From JANXVR01 sp034667405 (GTDB taxonomy: Bacteria > Actinomycetota > UBA4738 > HRBIN12): a DNA stretch of 64,000 bases. This document shows positions 33,129 to 42,524 of the stretch, piece after piece (within the stretch, counting starts at the first letter, position 1; each line of letters begins with the position of its first letter). The translations under genes and the position numbers were made by a program. Where the stretch lies: positions 1 through 64,000 of the forward strand of contig JAXDJX010000003.1 of assembly GCA_034667405.1 (NCBI GenBank), in the 5' to 3' direction. Below the pieces are notes generated by a model, which saw only the letters and a program-made list of their open reading frames with translations, made no database searches and was not told the origin of the DNA.

Positions 33129-33974
33129 TCAGCCGGCGGCGATGAGAGCGACACCGATCAACGCCGCCGCGACGCCGAATGCTTGGGAACGCCGCATGCG
33201 TTCGTGCAGGACGGTCCGCGCAAGAACCACCGTGCTCACGGGATAGAGCGAACCCAATACCGAGACCAAGGTGAGCAGCCCCCGCGCTGAAGCGAGGACG
33301 AACAGCAGGTTCGCCCCGTTGTCGAACAAGCCGGTGGCCACGAGCCGGCCGGAATCGCGCGGGGGCATGCGGAACGACGGCCGTTGGATCGCGACGGCGA
33401 TGCCCAGGACGGCCAGCGCTCCGACGCGCATCGAGAACACCGCCCACGTAGCGTCACGATCGCCGGCGATGTCCAGGAAGACCAGCGTGAAGCCGAGGGT
33501 CGCGGCGGCGACCAGCGCGTAGCCCACACCGGTGGCCAAGCGTTTGCCCTCCTCTTCGGCCTCCTGCTCCTCGGCTCGTGCGGCGAACGCTACGCCGATG
33601 AAGGCGAGCACCATCCCTGCGATCTGGATAGGTGCCGGACGTTCGCCGCGAAGAAAGCCCACCAGGACGGGCACGGCTCCCGACATGGACGCGATGGGCG
33701 CGACGATCCCCATCCTTCCGACGGAAAGACCGGTGTAGAGGGCGGCCAGTCCCACCATCCCCGCGAGTCCGGCCGCCACGCCGTAGAGCAGCGTGGTGCC
33801 GCCGGGGAGCGGATGTCCAGCGACCAGCACAACGATCAACGTGAACACGGTCCCTGCGGATTGAGAGACGAACAGGACCACGGTGATCGAAGCCGTTCGC
33901 GTCGACAGACCACCCAGGAAGTCGCCGGTACCCCAGCTCGCCGCGGCCGCGAGTGCCAGGAAGGACGCGAGCAC
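33129..33974 (-). CDS. EamA/DMT-family transporter
   Basis: A 281-residue protein from the GTG at 33974. The stop of the amidohydrolase and this start overlap by one base (TAGTG). The open frame extends far upstream, but that part is a shadow of the amidohydrolase. Ten hydrophobic helices in two EamA halves: LALAAAASWGTGDFLGGL, GLSVGRMGIVAPIASMSGAV, then LVAAATLGFTLVFLDI and ASARGLLTLVSVLGSLYPV. Members export amino acids, drugs or metabolites. Coupling to an amidohydrolase suggests export of a product or import of its substrate. Confidence 0.88.
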   Translation of the reverse strand: MLASFLALAAAASWGTGDFLGGLSTRTASITVVLFVSQSAGTVFTLIVVLVAGHPLPGGTTLLYGVAAGLAGMVGLAALYTGLSVGRMGIVAPIASMSGAVPVLVGFLRGERPAPIQIAGMVLAFIGVAFAARAEEQEAEEEGKRLATGVGYALVAAATLGFTLVFLDIAGDRDATWAVFSMRVGALAVLGIAVAIQRPSFRMPPRDSGRLVATGLFDNGANLLFVLASARGLLTLVSVLGSLYPVSTVVLARTVLHERMRRSQAFGVAAALIGVALIAAG

Positions 33975-35191
33975 TACTGGTCTCCTGCGAACACCACCTG
34001 GACGCCGTCCTTCCACACCTGCTCGATGCGATGCTTCAACGTCGAGAACTCGAACGCATCGCCGTCGACGACGACCACGTCGGCACGTTTGCCCGGCTCC
34101 AGGGTTCCGAGTTCTTCGGAGAGGCCCATGAGCTCTGCGGCGCTCGATGTGGCGGCCACCAATGCCTGCGTCGGCGAGTAGCCGTGCTCGGCCATGAGTT
34201 GCAGCTCGTGGAGGTTGGTGCCGTGGGGGGCTACCGGACAGTCGGTTCCCATCGCCACCTTCACGCCGGCGGCGGCGGCGCGTTCGAACATCTCCAGTTC
34301 GGGCCGGCCAAGCGCGCGGAGTTTCGCGCGGACGGATTCGGCGACCCGGGGATCGTTGGCGAGTTCGTCCGTCGTGTCGCCGGCAGTGAGGGTGGGGACC
34401 AGCCAGGTTCCGCGCTCGAGCATGAGCTCGATGCCTTCGTCGTCCAGATACGTCCCGTGATCGATCGAACGCACCCCTGCGCGGACGGCCCGTTTGATCG
34501 CCTCGGCGCCATGTGCGTGCGCCATGACCGGCGTGCTCAGATCGGCGGCAGTCCGAACGATGGCGTCCATCTCGTCCTGGCTGAAGTTGGGTTCCTGCGG
34601 ATCGTCGCTCGGAGAGAGGAATCCGCCGCTGGCCGAGATCTTGATGACGTCGGCACCCGCCCGGATGACCTCGCGAACCTTGCGTATCACGCCGTCCACG
34701 CCGTCGCAGATCCCGCTCGGCATGCCGGGATACTCCAATCCCCACATCCCGAGCATGCCGCTGGGGAGCAACGCGTCGCTGTGGCCACCGGTCATCGACA
34801 ACATCTGGACGCTGATCTGCATCCGTGGCCCGACCACCGTGCCCTCTTCCACCGCCATCCGGAGACCGGCATCGGCGCCGGCAGCATCGCGAACGGTGGT
34901 GATGCCGAGCGCGATCGTCATTCGCATGATCTGCGCCATCCGGTGGAACCGCAGGCTGAACGGTTCGTTCATGACCACGGCCTCGTCGAAGTCCTCGTAC
35001 CGCATCGCTACGTGGACATGCGTGTCGAACAAACCCGGCAGGAGCATCTTGCCGCCCGCATCCACGGAGACATCCCCGTCAAGGCCGGCTCCGACCTCCA
35101 GGATCCGGCCGTCCTCGATGAGGACGTCTGCGTCGGCCGGAGCCGCCCCGGTTCCGTCGAAGACTCGTCCACCGGTGAAGACCGTTCGCAT
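33974..35191 (-). CDS. Amidohydrolase-superfamily protein (prolidase/imidazolonepropionase-like)
   Basis: A 405-residue metal-dependent hydrolase. It starts MRTVFTGGRVFDGTGAAP, then LLPGLFDTHVHVAM (HxH metal ligands, about 57-60), a Lys region KISASGGFLSPSDD, and AHAHGAEAIKRAVRAGVRSIDHGTYL with the later His ligands. LGTLEPGKRADVVVVDGD ends the family fold. These enzymes cleave amide bonds in dipeptides, ureas or rings. The substrate is unknown. It is coupled to the EamA transporter at its end and divergent from the acyl-CoA dehydrogenase at 35263. Confidence 0.93.
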   Translation of the reverse strand: MRTVFTGGRVFDGTGAAPADADVLIEDGRILEVGAGLDGDVSVDAGGKMLLPGLFDTHVHVAMRYEDFDEAVVMNEPFSLRFHRMAQIMRMTIALGITTVRDAAGADAGLRMAVEEGTVVGPRMQISVQMLSMTGGHSDALLPSGMLGMWGLEYPGMPSGICDGVDGVIRKVREVIRAGADVIKISASGGFLSPSDDPQEPNFSQDEMDAIVRTAADLSTPVMAHAHGAEAIKRAVRAGVRSIDHGTYLDDEGIELMLERGTWLVPTLTAGDTTDELANDPRVAESVRAKLRALGRPELEMFERAAAAGVKVAMGTDCPVAPHGTNLHELQLMAEHGYSPTQALVAATSSAAELMGLSEELGTLEPGKRADVVVVDGDAFEFSTLKHRIEQVWKDGVQVVFAGDQ

Positions 35192-35262
35192 GTCCTTACC
35201 CCCTCTTGGCCGACGCTGCTTAGACTCGGCGCGACCTTATCCGAAGGACTCAGGAGCCCACC

Positions 35263-36444
35263 ATGGACATGCGCCTCACACCTGAAGACCGCGACCTCGC
35301 TGCGAAGGCCCGCGAGTTCACCGAGCAGATCCTCATCCCCCTCGAAGACGGATGCGAATCGAACGACGGGCTCACGCTCGAAGACCATGCGCGAGCGAAA
35401 CAGGCGGTCTTGGACTGGGACTTCAACGCCATCAACCACACGCCGGAGAATGGTGGCCAGGGGCTGGACGTGTTCCAGCAGATGCTCGTCGAGGAGCAAT
35501 GGGGCCATGCAACGGGGGCGCTGTGGGACATCCCGTGGCGCCCGTCCATCCCGTTGGCCCAGGGCACGGAGGAGCAGAAGGAGCGCTTCCTGCGTCCGGC
35601 GGCCCGCGGCGAACGCCGAGACGCGTATGCGATCACCGAAGAAGGCGCGGGGTCCGACCCGGGCATGGTCACCACGACAGCCCGGCGTCACGGTGAAGAG
35701 TGGGTGATCGACGGGGAGAAGTGGCACGTGACCTCGGGTGACGTCGCCGACTTCTTCATCCTCCACGTGGCGGCGGAGGGAGATCCCTCGCAGCCGACGA
35801 CCTTCCTGGTGGACAAGGACATGCCCGGGGTCCGCCTGGTTCGAACACCCAAGTACATGCACACCTTCGTGTTCGAACATCCGATCTTCGCCTTCGAGGG
35901 CGTGCGGGTGGGTGATGACAGGCGGCTCGGTGAAGTAGGCGGGGGATACGAGCTCACGAAGGAATGGTTCGTGGAAGAGCGGCTGATGATCGGGGCCAGG
36001 ACGATGGGCGCCTCTGCGCGGGCGCTCGACCTCTCTTTGGCCTTCGCCAAGGAACGCGAGCAGTTCGGCTCGGCGATCGCGGGGTTCCAGGCTATCGAGT
36101 TCATGCTCGCCGATATGGCCGCGGAGATCATGGCGGCCAAGTCGCTCCTCTACCGGGTGTGCTGGGAAGCGGCGCGCGGAGGACTGGATCGCAAGCGCCT
36201 GCATGCGGAAGCGAGCGCGGTGAAGCTCGTGTGCTCGGAAACCGCCGGCCGCGTGATCGACAAGGCCGTGCAGATCTTCGGCGGACGTGGCTACATGCGC
36301 GAGTATCCGGTGGAGCGGCTCTACCGCGAACTTCGTGTGGACCGGATCTGGGAGGGCACCAGCGAGATCCAACGCGTGGTCATCGGCAACGAACTCCGAA
36401 AGCGGGGCTCACGGTCATACGTCGGATGGCCGGGCGCGGACTAG
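35263..36444 (+). CDS. Acyl-CoA dehydrogenase family protein
   Basis: A 393-residue flavoprotein. A CAGGAG ribosome site precedes the ATG. AITEEGAGSDPGMVTTTARR (about 126-145) is the FAD/substrate loop, WVIDGEKWHVTSGDVADFF the beta domain, and the end has GRVIDKAVQIFGGRGYMREYPVERLYRELRVDRIWEGTSEIQR (read here as GRGYMREYPVERLYRE and IWEGTSEIQR). It oxidises an acyl-CoA at the alpha-beta position and passes electrons to ETF. The exact chain length is not clear. Its stop abuts the stop of 36445 on the other strand with no gap. Confidence 0.95.
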   Translation: MDMRLTPEDRDLAAKAREFTEQILIPLEDGCESNDGLTLEDHARAKQAVLDWDFNAINHTPENGGQGLDVFQQMLVEEQWGHATGALWDIPWRPSIPLAQGTEEQKERFLRPAARGERRDAYAITEEGAGSDPGMVTTTARRHGEEWVIDGEKWHVTSGDVADFFILHVAAEGDPSQPTTFLVDKDMPGVRLVRTPKYMHTFVFEHPIFAFEGVRVGDDRRLGEVGGGYELTKEWFVEERLMIGARTMGASARALDLSLAFAKEREQFGSAIAGFQAIEFMLADMAAEIMAAKSLLYRVCWEAARGGLDRKRLHAEASAVKLVCSETAGRVIDKAVQIFGGRGYMREYPVERLYRELRVDRIWEGTSEIQRVVIGNELRKRGSRSYVGWPGAD

Positions 36445-36816
36445 CTACTTCAGCGGACCGTTGATGGTCTTGCCGACCAGGTTGAGAGAAACGAGCACGG
36501 GATAAGACACTGCCCCGACGCCCAGCACTACCGCGACGACGACACCGGCGCCTGCCTTGCTTCCCCCGATGACCGAGAGCAGCCCGATGGCGATCGCGAT
36601 GATCCCCGCCACCAGTGCCACCATCTCCAACCGATCACCCAACACCGAACTCGACGTGAGACGCGAGGTGACCGAAACCAGGAATCGAGAGTTGGGACTG
36701 ATCCGGTGCAGCCACAGGATGGCCGAACACGCCGCCCCTACCAGTCCGACCAACACCGCAACGATCGTCAAGGGGTTCGCTTTGCTACCCGAACTTCCGT
36801 AGATGCGTCCGCTCAT
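36445..36816 (-). CDS. Small membrane protein
   Basis: A 123-residue protein from the ATG at 36816, whose first base overlaps the stop of the lipoprotein 36816-37388 (TGATG). A hydrophilic start (MSGRIYGSSGSKANP) is followed by three hydrophobic segments: TIVAVLVGLVGAACSAILWL, MVALVAGIIAIAIGLLSVI and AGVVVAVVLGVGAVSYPVLV. No family is recognised. Coupling with the lipoprotein suggests they act together at the membrane. Confidence 0.72.
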   Translation of the reverse strand: MSGRIYGSSGSKANPLTIVAVLVGLVGAACSAILWLHRISPNSRFLVSVTSRLTSSSVLGDRLEMVALVAGIIAIAIGLLSVIGGSKAGAGVVVAVVLGVGAVSYPVLVSLNLVGKTINGPLK

Positions 36817-37388
36817 CACGTGCCATCCAAGCATCTGACGACGGCTGCGGGCAAGCCTGGGATGGCAAGCCCCGCGCCGCCCTTCACGAAGTCGTACTTG
36901 ATCCCCGGCCACTCACCCGGCAGTCCGGGATAGGACTTCGCCTTCGGAGCTGCGCTGTTCCACTGGAAGCCCGACCAGTCCGGCGACTGCCAATCATGCG
37001 TCGAGAACGGCGCCACCGCAGAGACACCGCTGCCGAAGTTGCGTCGTTCGACCAAGAAGCGGCCTTTGAACGCCGGAGTGCCGGGTTCTGTGAGCTTCAC
37101 GTACCAGCGTTCGATGTCGATGAGGTAGCCCTTGGAACTGGGCGGAGACTCCGGCCCGACGAAATATCGCATCGACACCACATGGAAAGGTCCGGGCTCC
37201 CCGGACGCCACGCTGATCTGGTGCAACGGGAATACGTAGTTCGCCGATCCCGAGGCCGGGGACGTGAAGCCGTTCACACAGGACGGAGTCAGGACTGGAG
37301 TGGGCGTCGTGTCCGCGGCCGCGCCGACGGTGTGCGGCGCACAGGCCGCCGCCACGGGGACGATGAGAACGATCCAGAACCTCCGCAT
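36816..37388 (-). CDS. Putative lipoprotein, unknown function
   Basis: A 190-residue protein from the ATG at 37388 (MRRFWIVLIVPVAAACAPHT). The lipobox-like VAAAC ends the signal near residue 16, so it is probably lipid-anchored. A Thr/Pro linker leads to a beta-rich domain (NYVFPLHQISVASGEP, GPFHVVSMRYFVGPESPP, YVKLTEPGTPAFKGRFLVER). Only two further Cys. No family recognised. The longer reading frame upstream to 37805 is a shadow of the phospholipase gene. It is coupled to the small membrane protein 36445. Confidence 0.7.
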   Translation of the reverse strand: MRRFWIVLIVPVAAACAPHTVGAAADTTPTPVLTPSCVNGFTSPASGSANYVFPLHQISVASGEPGPFHVVSMRYFVGPESPPSSKGYLIDIERWYVKLTEPGTPAFKGRFLVERRNFGSGVSAVAPFSTHDWQSPDWSGFQWNSAAPKAKSYPGLPGEWPGIKYDFVKGGAGLAIPGLPAAVVRCLDGT

Positions 37389-37451
37389 CACCGGTTCATT
37401 CTGCACGACGGAACCGGGTTCGCGGCTTGAGCCTGATAGAACTTGTCGCGG

Positions 37452-38906
37452 ATGCCTACCTCGACGTACTCCGATGCCTCTCAGGAGCGCCCCGCAGAGC
37501 ACCCCCTGCCGGTTAGCCGACGGAAGTTCCTGCAGCGCAGCGCGATAGCGGCGGCTGGCGGGGTCTTGTTCAACTGCACGGGAGGAAAGGTCATCCCCCG
37601 TGTGAGCGACTCCAGCTCCCCCGCCATGAAGGCGGACACGCAGTGGCCCATCAAACGTGTCATCTACGTGATGCTCGAGAACCGGAGCTTCGACAACGTC
37701 TTCGGCAGGTTCCCCGGTGTGGAGGGGACGAAGACCGGCATCATGCTTGGCAAGGAGAAGCCTCTGGTGCGGTGCCCGGACTGGCTCCCCGGCGACCTTC
37801 CCCACGACCGTGCCAGCGCGCTCCTATGTCTGAACAGCGGAGCGCAGGACAACTTCGGAACGGGAGAGTTCGGCGCTGTCTACGGGTACTCGCAGTTCGG
37901 CGGTTCGGAGATCCCGGCGTACTGGCATTGGGCCAGCGAGTACGCCGTGTCCGACCATTTCTTCGCTTCGGCGATGGGACCGTCCTATCCCAATCACTTC
38001 TTCTTCATAGCCGGTCAGGCAGGGGGAACGGTGGACAACCCGGAGAACATCGGTACGTCGCCGATGGAGAACGGAGGCATCTTCAAGAGTTGGGGTTGCG
38101 ACGCCGTCGGCAATGGCGTCTTCGTGTTCACCAAAGACGAGCACAAGCAGCTCACGAAGCACAACACGTGTTTCACCTTCAAGACGGTAGGCGAACAACT
38201 GTCCGAACACGGCGTCAGCTGGGCGAACTACGCTGCACCGCCCGGGGAGATCGGTTACATGTGGAACGCGTTCAATGCGGTGGAGGGGGTGTTCCACACC
38301 GACCTCTGGCACCAACACGCGACGCGCAGAGCCGGCTACATGGACAGGACCGGACGGATGGTCGACAGCGATCTGCTGCGCGACATCCAGGCCGGCACGC
38401 TTCCATCCGTGAGCTGGGTTACGCCTCGTTTCGAACTCTCGGACCATCCGCCCGTGTCGTCCGGATGGACGCACAACTGGGTGCGGGAACTGGTCAACGC
38501 GGTGATGATCAGCGACATGTGGGAGCACACCGCGATCTTCCTCACCTGGGATGAATGGGGCGGGTTCTACGATCACGTTCCACCGCCGGTGGTCGACGAC
38601 GTCGGTCTCGGGTTCCGGGTACCGCTTCTGACGATCAGTCCCTACACGCCGCGCGGACTGATCGATACGGAGATCGGCGAGTTCTCGACACCGCTTCGGT
38701 TCATCTCCGATAACTGGGGGCTGCCTCACCTCACCCCGCGCATCCGCAACACGCACAACATGTCACACATGTTCGATTTCAAAGGATCGCCGCGACCGGC
38801 CTCACCCGCACCCACGAAGGCACCGGCCTTCGGCGATCCGCTGGTGTTCCCGACGGACTTCCCCGGTTGGAAACCCGGAACGGTCCCGACAACGAACCCC
38901 TTCTGA
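37452..38906 (+). CDS. Tat-exported phospholipase C/acid phosphatase-like phosphoesterase, copy 1
   Basis: A 484-residue protein from the ATG at 37452; a TTG three codons upstream is in frame. SRRKFLQRSAIAAAGG is a twin-arginine signal, and LFNC may be a lipoprotein site. The phosphoesterase domain has the active-site block VMLENRSFDNVFGRFPG (Glu-Asn near 75), GPSYPNHFFFIAG, and late WDEWGGFYDHVPPP. This is the PF04185 family, which includes phospholipase C and acid phosphatases that hydrolyse phosphate esters. It is followed 40 bp later by a close paralogue. The exact substrate is unknown. Confidence 0.92.
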   Translation: MPTSTYSDASQERPAEHPLPVSRRKFLQRSAIAAAGGVLFNCTGGKVIPRVSDSSSPAMKADTQWPIKRVIYVMLENRSFDNVFGRFPGVEGTKTGIMLGKEKPLVRCPDWLPGDLPHDRASALLCLNSGAQDNFGTGEFGAVYGYSQFGGSEIPAYWHWASEYAVSDHFFASAMGPSYPNHFFFIAGQAGGTVDNPENIGTSPMENGGIFKSWGCDAVGNGVFVFTKDEHKQLTKHNTCFTFKTVGEQLSEHGVSWANYAAPPGEIGYMWNAFNAVEGVFHTDLWHQHATRRAGYMDRTGRMVDSDLLRDIQAGTLPSVSWVTPRFELSDHPPVSSGWTHNWVRELVNAVMISDMWEHTAIFLTWDEWGGFYDHVPPPVVDDVGLGFRVPLLTISPYTPRGLIDTEIGEFSTPLRFISDNWGLPHLTPRIRNTHNMSHMFDFKGSPRPASPAPTKAPAFGDPLVFPTDFPGWKPGTVPTTNPF

Positions 38907-38946
38907 TACCCGTCGTTCGGCAGCGCCCTGGGAGAATCGGGAACCT

Positions 38947-40410
38947 ATGCGAGATCAGATCGGACCTCACCCGCGCCAGGAGGAACGCGACGCCGTCCAT
39001 CCACGGCCGCTGTCCAGGCGGAAGTTCCTAGAGAAGTCGGCCATGGCCATGGCGGGCGGGATCCTCTTCAGCTGTACCGGGGGGAAGCTGAAGCCTTCTC
39101 CGACTTCAGTGGCGTCCTCCCCCGCAGCCACGGTCGAGACGAACACCCCCATCAAGCACGTGATCTACCTGATGCTGGAGAACCGGAGCTTCGACAACGT
39201 GTTCGGGCGCTTCCCCGGCGTGAACGGGACGACGACGGGCGTCTATCAGGGGCAAGAGAAACGTCTCATCGATTGCCCGGACTGGCTGCCCAGCGATCTG
39301 CCCCACGACCGGGCCTCGGCACTGAACAACTACGCGGAGGGCACGAACGGTGGATTCGGACTGGGTCCCTACGGTCCGGTGTGGTCGTTCTCCCAGTTCA
39401 ACAGCCATCACATCCCCGCGTACTGGCAGTGGGCCAAGGACTACGCCATCAGCGACAACTTCTTCGCCTCGGCCCTGGGCCCCTCGTACCCGAATCATCT
39501 CTACTTCGTTTCAGGCTCATCGGGCGGGAGCATCGACAATCCCGAGAACATCGGAACGCGTATCGCCGACACATCCGGCCACGGAGGCGGTCACTTCAAG
39601 AGTTGGGGATGTGACGCCGTCGGCACCGGCGTAGGAGGGCCCTTCGTGTTCGTGAAGGACGACAAGGGACAGTTGAACAAGCATGAGACGTGCTTCGAGA
39701 TGCCGACCATCGGTGGGGCGTTGTCTAAGAAGGGCGTCGACTGGGCCTATTACGCCCCGCTGCCGGGATATTCCGGCTACTACTGGAACGCCTTCAATGG
39801 GGCGGCGGAGGTGTTCCACACCGACCTGTGGCACGAGCACGCACAACACAACATCGACGACCTCATCGGCGACATCAAAGGGAACAAGCTCAAGTCGGTG
39901 AATTGGGCCGTGCCGTACTTCGAGTATTCGGACCACCCGCCGGCCTCATCCGCCTTCTGTCACAACTGGGTCCAGCAGATCGTGAACGCCGTGCAGCAGA
40001 GCGACTTGTGGGACAGCACCGCGATCTTCATCACGTGGGACGAATGGGGCGGTCTCTACGATCACGTCGTTCCACCCCAGATCGATGACGAAGGACTCGG
40101 ATTCCGCGTTCCGCTCCTGACCATCAGTCCCTTCACCCCCAAGGGTCTCATCGATGACGAGCTTGGAGAGTTCTCGACGCCATTGCGATTCATCTCGGAC
40201 AATTGGGGCTTGCCGCATATCAGTCCGAGGATCAAGAAGACCCACAACATGAGTCACCTGTTCGACTTCTCGCAGAACCCCCAGAAGCCTCGGATGGCGA
40301 CGAATAAGGCCAAGACGTTCGGGAGCGCCTGGACCTATCCTGGCGATTTTCCCGGGTGGCCAACGGGGACGGTCCCCAATCCGGACGGGACGGGTTTCCC
40401 GATGGCCTAG
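38947..40410 (+). CDS. Tat-exported phospholipase C/acid phosphatase-like phosphoesterase, copy 2
   Basis: A 487-residue paralogue of the previous gene. SRRKFLEKSAMAMAGG is the Tat signal, with a similar LFSC. The catalytic block LMLENRSFDNVFGRFPG, GPSYPNHLYFVSG and WDEWGGLYDHVVPP are all kept. Large stretches between are identical or similar to copy 1, which shows a tandem duplication, with the second copy carrying an extra GFGLGPYGPVWS segment. The stop overlaps the stop of the convergent acyl-CoA synthetase by 4 bp. Confidence 0.92.
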   Translation: MRDQIGPHPRQEERDAVHPRPLSRRKFLEKSAMAMAGGILFSCTGGKLKPSPTSVASSPAATVETNTPIKHVIYLMLENRSFDNVFGRFPGVNGTTTGVYQGQEKRLIDCPDWLPSDLPHDRASALNNYAEGTNGGFGLGPYGPVWSFSQFNSHHIPAYWQWAKDYAISDNFFASALGPSYPNHLYFVSGSSGGSIDNPENIGTRIADTSGHGGGHFKSWGCDAVGTGVGGPFVFVKDDKGQLNKHETCFEMPTIGGALSKKGVDWAYYAPLPGYSGYYWNAFNGAAEVFHTDLWHEHAQHNIDDLIGDIKGNKLKSVNWAVPYFEYSDHPPASSAFCHNWVQQIVNAVQQSDLWDSTAIFITWDEWGGLYDHVVPPQIDDEGLGFRVPLLTISPFTPKGLIDDELGEFSTPLRFISDNWGLPHISPRIKKTHNMSHLFDFSQNPQKPRMATNKAKTFGSAWTYPGDFPGWPTGTVPNPDGTGFPMA

Positions 40411-42524
40411 ATCGCCTCGCTGCGAGGGATCACTAGGGCGTCGACGGCAACGCATCCCTTCGCGGACACGATGACGGGGTTCACATCGAGACCGTCCAAC
40501 GAGTCGCCGAGGTCCGCCGCAAGCACCGAAAGTCGCGAGATCGCCACCGCGAGCGCGCCAACGTCGGACGCCGGAGCTCCGCGGAGCCCGTCCAGCATGG
40601 GCCGCATCTGGAGACCATCTATCAGTCTTCGCGCGCCCGCTTCGTCTACCGGCGGGAGCGCGAGCTTCCGATCCTTCAACAGCTCGACCAGGAGGCCACC
40701 GGCCGCGACCAGCACCAGCGGACCGAACGTCGGATCACGGACGACGCCCAGGGCGACCTCGATCCCCGTCGGTGCCATCGCGGCGATCACCGCCTCAGGG
40801 CCCAATCGCTCCGCGAGATCCGCGTAGGCCTCCCGGACGGCGTGCGCGTCCTCGAGTCCGAGCTTCACCCCACCCACGTCCGACTTGTGTTGGATCCCCG
40901 GCGCCGCCGTCTTCATCACCACCGGGTACCCGAACGCCTCGGCCGCCGCGACGGCGTCCTCCGCATCCTTGACGGCCCGCGCATCGATGACCGGAACGCC
41001 GTAGTCGGACAGGAGTTCCAATCCTTCCAACTCCGAGATCTCTTGCCCTGCTGAGAGTCTGGCTAGCCACCGTTCGCGGATCTCGGACGCCACGGGGACC
41101 GGTGTCTCTGTTGCCACCCGCATCCGGTTGTCGCGGTCCTGGATCAGATGCTTGAGCGCCAGGAGTCCGCTGACGGTTCCCTCGAGCACCGGGATCCCGT
41201 CCGCTCGGAGCATCGCGGCCTCGACTTCGCCGATCGCGCTCGGGAGGTGTGAGAGGAAGCAGAACGGCTTCGTCGTCGCACCGAACACGTCGCGCGCGAC
41301 CTGGATGTAGCCCTCGTCGTACGGTTCGCCCTGGACCGTGAGATCCACCGCGAAGACCACGGCCGCGGTGTCCGGGTCGTCGTGCAACGCCAGGAAGCTC
41401 TCGCGGAAGATGCGATCCGCATCGATGCCGGTCCCCCACGCGTCCAGCGGATTCGCCGCGAACACACCCGGATCTAGCTCGGCCTGGATCCGTTCGCGCG
41501 TGGCCGCGGAGATCTGTGCCAAGGGGACACCAAGGTCCTCGGCCACATCGACGAACATCGCCCGTTCGCCGCCGGAGTCAAGGACGCTCGAGATGCCCCG
41601 GCCTTCCGTCACGCGGCGAGGCGAGCTCAGCAACTCCAGCGTGTCGGCCATCTCGACGAGCGTGTCCACGACGAGGACTCCGTGCGCATCGAACAGCGCC
41701 TCGTACGCGCCGTGCTCACCTGCGAGCGCACCGGAGTGCGCGGTGACCATCGCCTTCGAGCCTTCGGTTCGCCCGACCTTCAGCGCGACCACGGGGACCT
41801 CGAGCTCCGCAGCGCGAGTGAGCTGGGCACGGAAACCGACGGGATCGCGAACGGTTTCGAGCATCAACGCCAGCACCCCCGTTGATTCCAAACTGAGCGC
41901 GTATCCCATGTAGTCGCTCATGGTCGTGACGATCTCTTGTCCCGACGAGACGACCAGGTTGAATCCGATGCCCCGGTCGTTGAAGGTCAATGCAGCGAAC
42001 GCCGAACCGGAGTGCGTGATCAACGCCACGGGTCCGGGGACCATGACGTCGGGCGTCGCGAATCCCGTGGCCCGCAACTTCGATCCGGGGGCGATGAACC
42101 CCATCCCGTTGCCACCGCACAGGGTCATCCCGTGCTTCGTCGCGATGGCTGCAAACCGCTCGGTGAGCGGCGGGACCCCTTCCTGGGGTTCCTCGTAGAG
42201 CGAAGAGAACGTCACGGCGCTCCGCGCACCCGCCTGGGCCGCGTCGAGGAGCGCTTGTTCCAGCCGGGCGTTCGCAACGCCCAGGATGACCAGATCCACC
42301 GGCTCGGGGATCTCGGCGACGGAAGGGAAGCACCGGTGGCCAAGGATCTCTTCGTATCCGGGGTTCACCGGATAGATGGCGCCTTCATAGCCGCCACGTT
42401 CGAGCTCAAGGAGCATCTGGCGACCGAGCGAGGCCTCCTTCACGGAGGCGCCGACGACGCCAACGGACCGCGCCTCGAGCATCCGCTCGAGGCCGGTCCG
42501 CTGAGAGTCGCCGTCTAGTGCCAC
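40407..42524 (-). CDS. ADP-forming acyl-CoA synthetase, fused alpha-beta
   Basis: A 705-residue protein with a CoA-binding domain first (SVGVVGASVKEASLGRQMLL, about 18-37), then a succinyl-CoA ligase-like flavodoxin region (GGNGMGFIAPGSKL, ITHSGSAFAALTFNDRG), and a C-terminal ATP-grasp half (VIDARAVKDAEDAVAAAEAF, YPVVMKTAAPGIQHKSDVGG, near residues 495-560). It makes acyl-CoA from acid, ATP and CoA, releasing ADP and phosphate, or runs in reverse to save ATP. The GTG at 42524 directly follows the stop of the 42525 gene, so they are one unit. Confidence 0.93.
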   Translation of the reverse strand: MALDGDSQRTGLERMLEARSVGVVGASVKEASLGRQMLLELERGGYEGAIYPVNPGYEEILGHRCFPSVAEIPEPVDLVILGVANARLEQALLDAAQAGARSAVTFSSLYEEPQEGVPPLTERFAAIATKHGMTLCGGNGMGFIAPGSKLRATGFATPDVMVPGPVALITHSGSAFAALTFNDRGIGFNLVVSSGQEIVTTMSDYMGYALSLESTGVLALMLETVRDPVGFRAQLTRAAELEVPVVALKVGRTEGSKAMVTAHSGALAGEHGAYEALFDAHGVLVVDTLVEMADTLELLSSPRRVTEGRGISSVLDSGGERAMFVDVAEDLGVPLAQISAATRERIQAELDPGVFAANPLDAWGTGIDADRIFRESFLALHDDPDTAAVVFAVDLTVQGEPYDEGYIQVARDVFGATTKPFCFLSHLPSAIGEVEAAMLRADGIPVLEGTVSGLLALKHLIQDRDNRMRVATETPVPVASEIRERWLARLSAGQEISELEGLELLSDYGVPVIDARAVKDAEDAVAAAEAFGYPVVMKTAAPGIQHKSDVGGVKLGLEDAHAVREAYADLAERLGPEAVIAAMAPTGIEVALGVVRDPTFGPLVLVAAGGLLVELLKDRKLALPPVDEAGARRLIDGLQMRPMLDGLRGAPASDVGALAVAISRLSVLAADLGDSLDGLDVNPVIVSAKGCVAVDALVIPRSEAI

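Noticed and set aside
33129..34745. A 538-residue fusion of an EamA transporter with an N-terminal extension
   Set aside because: The extension is the amidohydrolase gene in another frame. The transporter begins at the GTG at 33974.
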